Below are positions 43,079-53,596 of a stretch of DNA of 64,000 nt, in pieces. The position numbers were made by a program, and so were the translations under genes. Numbering within the stretch: position 1 is the stretch's first letter; each line of letters starts with the position of its first letter. This DNA comes from an uncultured Roseateles sp. (GTDB lineage: Bacteria; Pseudomonadota; Gammaproteobacteria; Burkholderiales; Burkholderiaceae_C): NCBI RefSeq assembly GCF_963422335.1, contig NZ_OY729424.1, positions 5,890,001 to 5,954,000 on the forward strand, written 5' to 3'. The notes below the pieces were generated by a model. The model was given only the letters and a program-made list of their open reading frames with translations. It did no database searches and was not told the origin of the DNA.

Positions 43079-44215
43079 ATGGCGCAATACCACCGCTGGG
43101 CAGGACTTGCTCTGGCCTTGCAGACCTGCTGGGCCGCTGCGGCTCCGATAGACCCGTTCTCGGTCGCCTCGCTGGGCACGCTGAACCTGGTCAGCGGCAG
43201 CTACCAGCTGGTCACCGACGGCGCCGGCGGCGCTCCGGTGCTGATGGATGCGGCCAACACCGTGCTGTTCACCGGCACCACCCGCGCCCAGGCCAGCGCC
43301 TTCAACCCCAGCCTGGGTGTGCTGGACTTCGATGCGATCAGCATTGCGGCGGGTGTCACCGTGCGCGTCACCGGCAGCCAGCCACTGGTGCTGCTGTCAC
43401 GCAGCAGCGTCAGCCTGGCCGGCATCCTCGATGCCAGCGGCTTGAATGGCCAGGACGGCATCTTCCGCGGCCCCGGCGGCGCAGGGGCGGCAGGCAATGC
43501 CGGCAGCGCCGGCGGGGGGGATGGCGGCAACGGCGCCGTCGGCGGGCCGGGCCTCACCGGCTTCGGTCCCGGCGCCGGCCCGAGCACAGGCTGGTGGGGC
43601 CTGTGCCAGTGCACGATAGGCGTCGGTGGCGGCTATGGCGGCCGTGGCCAGCATCCGGTCGAGCCGGGCTACGGGCCGACCTATGGCGATCTGAGCCAAC
43701 GCCTGGAGGGCGGCAGTGGCGGCAGCGGATCGGGCAGTGCCTGGGGCGGTGGTGGCGGCGGCGGTGGTGGAGGCGGCGCCATCGAGCTGGGCGCGATCAG
43801 CTTCATCGATGTAGCCACCACCGGCAAGCTGCTGGCCAATGGTGGCTACGGCGGCCTCAGCGGTGACGTGTTCGGCTACTACGGCGGCGGTGGGTCCGGC
43901 GGCGGGCTGCTGCTGCATGCGGCCAGCATCACGCTGGATCAGTTCGGTCCGCAGCAGGCCGCGGTGCATGCCATGGGCGGCGGCTACAACGGCGGCGGCG
44001 GCCGCATCGCTTTCTTCACCGCCAGCGGCACCGTCAACGGCCTGAGCGACGGCTACAGCCTGGTCGAGGCCAATGTCGGCACCGGCACCTACGCCGAGCG
44101 CGGCGTGATCACCATCGGCGTGCTGAGCGCCGTGCCGGAGCTGCCGGGCTCGGCCCTGCTGCTGGCCGGTCTGGTGCTGCTGGGTGGACGCATCAGTCGG
44201 CACGCCGAGGTTTGA
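43079..44215 (+). CDS. Glycine-rich surface protein with PEP-CTERM-like tail
   Basis: A 378-residue exported protein with a signal peptide (MAQYHRWAGLALALQTCWAAA). Residues about 140-265 are glycine-rich, including an 11-glycine run, and the body is probably a beta-helix or carbohydrate-binding region. The tail AVPELPGSALLLAGLVLLGG followed by RISRH resembles a PEP-CTERM signal, though with VPEL instead of VPEP. The ATG has an AGGAG SD. The 3' end overlaps the convergent TPR gene by 23 bases. A cell-surface role is inference. Confidence 0.75.
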   Translation: MAQYHRWAGLALALQTCWAAAAPIDPFSVASLGTLNLVSGSYQLVTDGAGGAPVLMDAANTVLFTGTTRAQASAFNPSLGVLDFDAISIAAGVTVRVTGSQPLVLLSRSSVSLAGILDASGLNGQDGIFRGPGGAGAAGNAGSAGGGDGGNGAVGGPGLTGFGPGAGPSTGWWGLCQCTIGVGGGYGGRGQHPVEPGYGPTYGDLSQRLEGGSGGSGSGSAWGGGGGGGGGGGAIELGAISFIDVATTGKLLANGGYGGLSGDVFGYYGGGGSGGGLLLHAASITLDQFGPQQAAVHAMGGGYNGGGGRIAFFTASGTVNGLSDGYSLVEANVGTGTYAERGVITIGVLSAVPELPGSALLLAGLVLLGGRISRHAEV

Positions 44216-45533
44216 TGCTGGCCAGCAGTTCCTGCCAGGCAGGGCTGCCATGCAGGCGCTGAAAGCTGGGGTCGCTTCGCAGAAAGACGATATTCGGGTC
44301 ATGCTCCAGCACCGCACTGCGCAACTGGGCCAAGGCCTGCTCAAGCCGCCCGCTGCGGGTATCGACGATGGCCCGGATATAGGGCGGCACCACCCGCCCC
44401 TGCAGGCTCGCCATGGTCGCGTCGGAACGCGCCTGATCGCCGACAAAGGCCTGGGCCGCGGCTAGGCTGGCCAGGCAGCCGGCATGATCCGGCAGCAACT
44501 CGCAGCAACGGCCGTAGTGGCGCAGTGCGGCCGCGCCGTCGCCACGCTGCAGGGCCAGCAGGCCACGAAGGCCCTCCAGCGCCATATTGTCCGGCGCCAG
44601 GTCGGCGGCGCCGTCGATCTCTCGCTCGGCATCAATCAGCCTGGCCTGGCCGATGCGCAGATTGATCATGTGCAGGCGCGTGTTCAGGTAGTGCGGATCC
44701 AGGCTGCGGGCCAGCAACAGCTCGCGCTCGGCCTCGTCCAGCAGGCCCTGGGCGACCAGATGCCGGCCGTAGGCGGAGTGCACAAAAGCCATCTGCGGCG
44801 CCAGCTCGACGGCGCGCCGGAAGCTGCGCTGCGCGCCGTCCCAGTCGTGCTCGAACTGGTGCTGGGTCGCGCCCAGCAGCGCGTGGGCCACGGCACTCGT
44901 GTCATCAAGCACCAGCGCCTGGCGCAGAGCCTCAGCCGCATGCTCGGAGGCCACGGCCGGCGGGTGGTACCAGCCGCTGGCCAGATTGAACCAGGCCCGG
45001 GCCAGGCCGACATAGGCCGGCGCATGGCCGGGTGATTCACGCAGCGCCGCATCGAAGCGCTCCAGCGCCTGCTCCAGGGTGACCTGGGTCAGCGGCAGGC
45101 GCAGAAAGTGCTCGCCGCGCTCGACCAGATCGCGGGCCAGCCGCGTGGCCGACTCCGGCTCGCGGACCTCGGCGCCGGCGATCACCGGCACATAGCTGCC
45201 GACCGGCAGGGTGATGCGCAGCGGCAGCTCGCGCCCCTCGCCGGCATAGAACTCGCTCAAGCGCTGGCGCAGGCGCCGCGCCTCGACGCGCACGATGCTG
45301 TCCAGCCGCGGGTCGAAGCTGGACGCCGGGCGTTCGAACACCTCCAGCGCAATCACCGTCTCCTTCAGTGCCGAAGCGTCGCCCCGCAGGCTGCGGGTGA
45401 CCAGGTAACGCAGCAGCGCACGATGGCGCGCCGAGCCGCGGAAGGCCGCGCTGCCCTCGATGCGCGCCAGCACCAGCTCCAGCTGCTCGGGAGCGGGTCT
45501 CAGCACCTCGCCAATCGTGTCCTCGCGCTTCAT
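44193..45533 (-). CDS. TPR protein with a conserved N-terminal helix-rich domain
   Basis: A 446-residue protein with no signal peptide. Residues about 1-115 form a domain (RHRALLRYLVTRSL; SFDPRLDSIVRVEARRLRQRLSEFY; LPVGSYVPVI) seen at the N-termini of TPR regulators and adenylate-cyclase-type proteins. It is probably a DNA- or protein-binding module, but I cannot name it. The rest is tetratricopeptide repeats (for example AVAHALLGATQHQFEHDWDG). The ATG at 45533 starts MKREDTIGEVL. It is 73 bases downstream of the amidohydrolase gene, so the two may form an operon. Confidence 0.75.
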   Translation of the reverse strand: MKREDTIGEVLRPAPEQLELVLARIEGSAAFRGSARHRALLRYLVTRSLRGDASALKETVIALEVFERPASSFDPRLDSIVRVEARRLRQRLSEFYAGEGRELPLRITLPVGSYVPVIAGAEVREPESATRLARDLVERGEHFLRLPLTQVTLEQALERFDAALRESPGHAPAYVGLARAWFNLASGWYHPPAVASEHAAEALRQALVLDDTSAVAHALLGATQHQFEHDWDGAQRSFRRAVELAPQMAFVHSAYGRHLVAQGLLDEAERELLLARSLDPHYLNTRLHMINLRIGQARLIDAEREIDGAADLAPDNMALEGLRGLLALQRGDGAAALRHYGRCCELLPDHAGCLASLAAAQAFVGDQARSDATMASLQGRVVPPYIRAIVDTRSGRLEQALAQLRSAVLEHDPNIVFLRSDPSFQRLHGSPAWQELLASIKPRRAD

Positions 45534-45606
45534 CGGGCATGCCTCGTCACCCAGCCGGTCCGGCCACCACTCTACGTCATGGCCGGCCGTTGGCGCTGCC
45601 CCGCCA

Positions 45607-48882
<3,276 letters not shown>

Positions 48883-48989
48883 GGGCTTCTTTCGAGGGAT
48901 GGCCAGCAGCATAGGTGCCTGCCCCTGGGCCCAGGCACCGCACAAACCCCGGCTTTGGCCTGGGGCGTGCGCTGTGCGCTCAGCTGCCC

Positions 48990-49892
48990 TTAACTTCCAA
49001 TCGCCTGCCGCTGCAGATGATCGACCAGCAGCCGCGCCGTGGCCGTCAACTCCTCGACCGAGCGCATGCAGATCACGAAGCGGCGCCGCGCCCAGGCATC
49101 CTGCAGCGGCAGCACGGCCAGGCCCAGCGCCTGGGCATAGGGCTCGGTGGCCTCGCGGGGCAGCACGGCCACGCCCAGCCGCGCGGCAACGATGCGGCAG
49201 GCGGCGTCCAGCGTCGAGACCTGGATGCGGCTGACCCATTGCCGGCCGGCCATGGCCGCATAGCGGCGCAGCATCGTCTCCATGATGCTGCCGGGCACGA
49301 CGCCCACCGTGTCGTGGTCCAGCGCGTCGAGAAAGGCGACGCTCTGGCGCCGCGCCAGCGGGTGCTCGGCGTGGGTCAGCAGGCACAGCTGATCGGCGCG
49401 ATAGGGCAGGGTCTGCAGGCCCTGCATGTCGCCGGCGTCCCACAGCACGCCGAAATCGGCCGAGCCCTCGCGCACGCTGCGCACGATCTCGGAGCTGACC
49501 CGCTCCTCCAGGCTGATGCGCACCGCCTGGTACTGGCTTAAGAAACCGGCCAGGTCGTCAGGCAGGAACTCCGACAGCACCGAGATGCTGGCCAGCACGC
49601 GCACGCTGCCATGCACACCGCTGGCAAACTCGCTCAGTTCGGCGCGCAGCCTCCCCATGCCCGACAGCATCGCCCGCGCCTGGCGCAAGAGTGCCTCGCC
49701 GGCGGCGGTGGGCGAAATGCCGCGCCGCCCGCGCACCAGCAGGGTCACGGCCAGATCGGCCTCGAGCGCCGCAATGCGCTTGCTGATCGCCGAGGCGACG
49801 ATGGCCTCGCGCTGGGCGGCGCGGGCGATATTGCCCTCCTCGCAGACGGCGACGAACAGCCTCAGCGTGATGGGATCGAAGGCGGCGCTCAT
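48990..49892 (-). CDS. LysR-family transcriptional regulator
   Basis: A 300-residue LysR regulator. The winged helix is seen as LRLFVAVCEEGNIARAA, IVASAISKRIAALE and ISPTAAGEALLRQAR. The effector domain follows. The ATG at 49892 gives the standard length and is chosen over 49934 and 49907. It is divergent from the HMG-CoA-lyase-like operon, and a perfect dyad lies between them, so it likely regulates both itself and that operon. Confidence 0.9.
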   Translation of the reverse strand: MSAAFDPITLRLFVAVCEEGNIARAAQREAIVASAISKRIAALEADLAVTLLVRGRRGISPTAAGEALLRQARAMLSGMGRLRAELSEFASGVHGSVRVLASISVLSEFLPDDLAGFLSQYQAVRISLEERVSSEIVRSVREGSADFGVLWDAGDMQGLQTLPYRADQLCLLTHAEHPLARRQSVAFLDALDHDTVGVVPGSIMETMLRRYAAMAGRQWVSRIQVSTLDAACRIVAARLGVAVLPREATEPYAQALGLAVLPLQDAWARRRFVICMRSVEELTATARLLVDHLQRQAIGS

Positions 49893-49913
49893 CCCCCATT
49901 GTGACATTCCCGA

Positions 49914-49934
49914 TTGGAACGCTGATAGTTCCAA
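49914..49934. promoter_or_regulatory. Perfect 7-7-7 inverted repeat (LysR operator candidate)
   Basis: TTGGAAC, seven bases, GTTCCAA lies between the divergent LysR and lyase genes, 22 bases before the LysR start. Its symmetry and length suit binding of a LysR dimer. Confidence 0.6.
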
Positions 49935-49999
49935 AATACCGCTGGCGCGGCATTACGGAATGGCTGAATATTGCTCATCCCCAGCTTCCGCCCTGCCCC

Positions 50000-50935
50000 A
50001 TGCCCATCCTTCCCTCCGCTGTCGTCGTGCGCGAAGTCGGTCTGCGCGACGGACTGCAAAGCATTGCCACCGTGCTGCCCACCGCCAGGAAGCTGGAGTG
50101 GCTGCGCCGCGCCCATGCGGCCGGCCAGCGCGAGATCGAGGTCGGCTCCTTCGTGCCGGCCCGCCTCTTGCCACAGCTGGCCGACACCGCCGAGGTGCTG
50201 GCCTATGCCCAGACCCTGCCCGGCCTGATGGCCTCGGTGCTGGTGCCCAATCTGAAGGGCGCCGAGCATGCGATTGCCGCCGGTGCCGCGCTGATGGTGG
50301 TGCCGCTGTCGGCCAGCCACGCGCACAGCCTGGCGAATCTGCGCAAGACGCCGGACGAGGTGGTGGCCGAGGTGGCAAAGATGCGCGCGCTGCGTGACTC
50401 CGGTGGCTCGAAGACAATCATCGAGGGCGGCGTGGGCACGGCCTTCGGCTGCACCTTGCAGGGCCAGGTCTCGACAGCCGAGGTGCTGCGCCTGATGCAG
50501 GCCCTGCTGGATGCGGGCGCCGACCGCGTCAGCCTGGCCGACACGGTGGGCTATGCCGATCCGGCGATGGTTGACGATCTTTTCAGTCAAGCGCTGAAGA
50601 TTGCCGGCGAGCGCCTCGCCTGCGGCCATTTCCACGATACGCGCGGCCTGGCGCTGGCCAACTGCTATGCCGCGCTGCGCCTCGGCGTGGCCCGCTTCGA
50701 CGCCTCGCTGGCCGGCATCGGCGGCTGCCCCCACGCGCCCGGCGCCAGCGGCAATGCGGCCACCGAGGATCTGCTCTTCATGCTGCAGAGCATGGGGCTG
50801 CAGACCGGCGTCGATCTGCCGGCCCTGCTGGCGCTGCGCGCCGATGTCGCCGACTGGATGAGCGGCGAAGCCCTGCACGGCACGCTGTGGCGCGCCGGCC
50901 TGCCCAAGACCTTTGCTGTTCAACACGCATCATGA
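50000..50935 (+). CDS. Hydroxymethylglutaryl-CoA lyase-like enzyme
   Basis: A 311-residue TIM-barrel lyase of the HMG-CoA lyase family. Signatures are REVGLRDGLQS with metal and catalytic residues, CGHFHDTRGLALAN with metal histidines, and the mobile loop IGGCPHAPGASGNAATED with its catalytic cysteine. It would cleave a 3-hydroxy-3-methyl acyl-CoA such as HMG-CoA or citramalyl-CoA. The ATG at 50000 is used; the frame opening at 49901 overlaps the regulatory region. It is coupled by ATGA to the CoA-transferase gene. Confidence 0.88.
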   Translation: MPILPSAVVVREVGLRDGLQSIATVLPTARKLEWLRRAHAAGQREIEVGSFVPARLLPQLADTAEVLAYAQTLPGLMASVLVPNLKGAEHAIAAGAALMVVPLSASHAHSLANLRKTPDEVVAEVAKMRALRDSGGSKTIIEGGVGTAFGCTLQGQVSTAEVLRLMQALLDAGADRVSLADTVGYADPAMVDDLFSQALKIAGERLACGHFHDTRGLALANCYAALRLGVARFDASLAGIGGCPHAPGASGNAATEDLLFMLQSMGLQTGVDLPALLALRADVADWMSGEALHGTLWRAGLPKTFAVQHAS

Positions 50936-52089
50936 GCACAGACACCCACACCGAGCGCCCCCTGCCCCTGGCCGGCGTGCGCGTGATCGAGTTCAGCCAT
51001 ATGGTGATGGGCCCGACCTGCGGCATGATCCTCGCCGACCTCGGCGCCGAGGTGATCAAGATCGAGCCACCCAGTGGCGACCGCACACGCACGATGTCGG
51101 GCGTCGGCATGGGCTTCTACCGCAGCTTCAACCGCAACAAGAAGAGCGTGGTGCTGGACATCCAGACCCCCGAGGGCCTGGCCAGCGCACGCGAGCTGAT
51201 AGGCCAGAGCGATGTGATGGTGGAGAACTTCCGCCCAGGCCTGATGGCCAAGCTGGGGCTGGACTACGCGAGCCTGGCCAAGGACTTCCCGGGCCTGATC
51301 TATGCCTCGCACAAGGGCTTTCTGCCCGGGCCCTACGAGCACCGGCTGGCGCTGGACGAGGTGGTGCAGATGATGGCCGGCCTGGCGTACATGACCGGCC
51401 CACCGGGCCGGCCGCTGCGCGCCGGCGCCTCGGTCAACGACATCATGGGCGGCATGTTCGGCGTCATCGGCGTGCTGGCCGCGCTGTGGGAGCGCCAGCG
51501 CAGCGGCCGCGGCCAGGAGGTGCAGAGCGCGCTGTTCGAGAACTGCACCTTCCTCGTCGCCTCGCATATGCAGCAGGCGGCGATGACCGGCGAATCACCG
51601 CCACCGATGCCGGCGCGCGCCTCGCCCTGGTCGGTCTACGACGTGTTCACGGTGGCGAACGGCGAACAGCTGTTCATCGCCGCCGTCAGCGACAAACAGT
51701 GGACCCAGCTCTGCCATGTGCTGGAGCGCCCCGACCTGCTCGCCGACCCTGCCCTGGCCACCAATGAGCTGCGCGTGGCGATACGCCCGCAGGTGCTGGA
51801 GCGGCTGGGCGCCATCCTGGCCGGGCATGACATCACCGAGCTGTCGACCAAGCTCGAAGCGGCCGGCCTGCCCTATGCCCCTATCGCCCGGCCCGACCAG
51901 CTGCTGCAGGACCCCCATCTGCGCGCCAGCGGCGGCCTGGCCCCCATGCAATGCGAGGACGGCAGCAGCACCGATGTCGTCCTCTTGCCGATGCTGATGA
52001 ACGGCGAACGCCTGCCCGTGCGCCTGCCTCTGGCCGGTGTCGGCGAGCACACCGACGAGGTGCTCGCCCGACTGAATCCGAAGCACTGA
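50932..52089 (+). CDS. CaiB/BaiF (class III) CoA-transferase
   Basis: A 385-residue class III CoA-transferase. Signatures are VIEFSHMVMGPTCGMILADLGAEVIKIEPP (shown here as FSHMVMGP and LADLGAEVIKIEPP), VVLDIQTPEG, and the catalytic aspartate in GASVNDIMGGMFG. It moves CoA from a donor such as succinyl-CoA to a carboxylic acid, which the adjacent lyase may then split. The start overlaps the lyase stop by ATGA. Confidence 0.9.
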   Translation: MSTDTHTERPLPLAGVRVIEFSHMVMGPTCGMILADLGAEVIKIEPPSGDRTRTMSGVGMGFYRSFNRNKKSVVLDIQTPEGLASARELIGQSDVMVENFRPGLMAKLGLDYASLAKDFPGLIYASHKGFLPGPYEHRLALDEVVQMMAGLAYMTGPPGRPLRAGASVNDIMGGMFGVIGVLAALWERQRSGRGQEVQSALFENCTFLVASHMQQAAMTGESPPPMPARASPWSVYDVFTVANGEQLFIAAVSDKQWTQLCHVLERPDLLADPALATNELRVAIRPQVLERLGAILAGHDITELSTKLEAAGLPYAPIARPDQLLQDPHLRASGGLAPMQCEDGSSTDVVLLPMLMNGERLPVRLPLAGVGEHTDEVLARLNPKH

Positions 52090-52122
52090 AACGACAAAAC
52101 ACTGCCCCGCAGGAGACAACCG

Positions 52123-53100
52123 ATGACCCAACTACACCGCCGCCTGGCCACCTTGCTGGCCGCCAGCCTGCTGCTCGCAAACCCCGCGCTCTGGGCGCAA
52201 AGCACCGACAAGCCGCTGCGCATCATCCTGCCCCTCGGCGCGGGATCGGGAGTCGATGCCATCACCCGTGCCGTCGGTCCGGCCCTGTCCAAGGCGCTGG
52301 GCGGCCAGCCGGTGTTGATAGAGAACCTGCCCGGCGCCGGCGGCATCACCGGCACCTCGGCCCTGGTCAAGGCCGCGCCCGATGGCCTGACCATCGCTGT
52401 GGTCTCGAACAACCACGTCATCAACCCCAGCGTCTACAAGAAGATGCCTTTCGACTCGATCGAGGACATCACCGCCATTTCGGTCATCGGCAGCACGCCG
52501 CTGGTGCTGGTCGTCAACCCAGCCAAGGTACCAGCCAAGAACGTCAAGGAGCTAATCGCCTTTCTGAAGGCCAAGCCCGACGCCTACAACTACGCCTCAT
52601 CGGGCAACGGCACCATCCTGCATCTGGCGGCCGAGATGTTCGTCGACGAGGCCGGCGTGGTGATACGCCACATCCCCTACAAGGGCTCGGGCCCGATGAT
52701 TGCCGACCTGATGGGCGGCCAGGTCGAGATGGGTGTGCTGGCCCTGCCTGCGATACAGGGCCAGTTGAAGAGCGGCGCGCTGCGCGCCATCGGCGTCGGC
52801 GGCCAGAGCCGCTCGGCGGCCGCGCCGGAGATTCCGACCATTGCCGAACAGGGCCTGCCCCACTACGACGCCAGCGGCTGGTTCGCCGTGATCGCCCCGG
52901 CCAAGCTGCCCGCCGCCGAGGTCAAGCGCCTGCACGCCGCCTTCGTCGCCGCCTTCGCCACACCCGAGGTCAAGGAAGCCATGGCCCGCCAGGGCAATGA
53001 CATCCATCCCAGCACACCCGAGGCCGCGGCGCGCTTCTTCCGCAGCGAGACGGAGCGCTATGCCAAGCTGGTAAAGAAATCGGATATCAAGGTGGATTAG
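52123..53100 (+). CDS. Bug-family tripartite tricarboxylate transporter receptor
   Basis: A 325-residue periplasmic binding protein with a signal peptide (MTQLHRRLATLLAASLLLANPALWA) and Bug signatures KPLRIILPLGAGSGVDA, LIENLPGAGGITG and APEIPTIAEQGLPHYD. It is the third gene of the lyase/CoA-transferase operon, preceded by AGGAGAC, and probably delivers the operon's carboxylate substrate. No TctA/TctB genes are nearby. Confidence 0.9.
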   Translation: MTQLHRRLATLLAASLLLANPALWAQSTDKPLRIILPLGAGSGVDAITRAVGPALSKALGGQPVLIENLPGAGGITGTSALVKAAPDGLTIAVVSNNHVINPSVYKKMPFDSIEDITAISVIGSTPLVLVVNPAKVPAKNVKELIAFLKAKPDAYNYASSGNGTILHLAAEMFVDEAGVVIRHIPYKGSGPMIADLMGGQVEMGVLALPAIQGQLKSGALRAIGVGGQSRSAAAPEIPTIAEQGLPHYDASGWFAVIAPAKLPAAEVKRLHAAFVAAFATPEVKEAMARQGNDIHPSTPEAAARFFRSETERYAKLVKKSDIKVD

Positions 53101-53134
53101 AGATCAGCGGACCTTGATCACTGGGCACCGTGGC

Positions 53135-53596
53135 CTAGCTTAGGTGCCAATCCGCAATTGCGACAAGCCATTCGTCATCGTCAACGAACGACAAAATGGC
53201 CGCGCAAGCTGCGAATCTGCAGAGCAACTGTTTTGCTGCGGGCGCGTCGCTAACAATTTGCTCCAAATGTTGTTCAGGCAACGCCTGCTCGTTTTCAAAA
53301 AACAGCAGAACCCATCCACCATGGTCCAACCCCTCGCAGCTGCTATACAGGTCGTCGTTTTCGGCCAGTCGTAGCCAGCGCGGCTCTTTGCTGGTTACCC
53401 AGTCGCTGAGCCAGAGGCTACGGTAAGGGAATGCGGCAGTGAGCTTGTTAACAACTGCATCTCGCTCCTGAGCCGCTGCAGCTTGCTTCCAAAGCATCGT
53501 GGGAAGTCGCATCAGCCACACACTCGAACTGTTCGCATCGAGGCGGCGAAGGTTGACAAAGCTCGAGAAATCCAGTCCTGGACTCATCTTTGGCAC
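53135..53596 (-). CDS. Candidate immunity protein of the RHS toxin
   Basis: A 153-residue acidic, soluble-looking protein with no recognised domain and no signal peptide. It lies directly downstream of the RHS gene on the same strand and overlaps it by 13 bases. Its base composition is low like the adjacent toxin tip. Position, size and cytoplasmic nature fit an immunity protein, but no sequence signature proves it. ATG 53596 or an internal ATG nine bases later could start it. Confidence 0.6.
   Translation of the reverse strand: MPKMSPGLDFSSFVNLRRLDANSSSVWLMRLPTMLWKQAAAAQERDAVVNKLTAAFPYRSLWLSDWVTSKEPRWLRLAENDDLYSSCEGLDHGGWVLLFFENEQALPEQHLEQIVSDAPAAKQLLCRFAACAAILSFVDDDEWLVAIADWHLS

Noticed and set aside
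43480..43790. Repeated GGC-rich DNA that could be taken for a repeat array
   Set aside because: It encodes the glycine-rich stretch of the surface protein and has no fixed repeat unit or spacers, so it is not a CRISPR or satellite.
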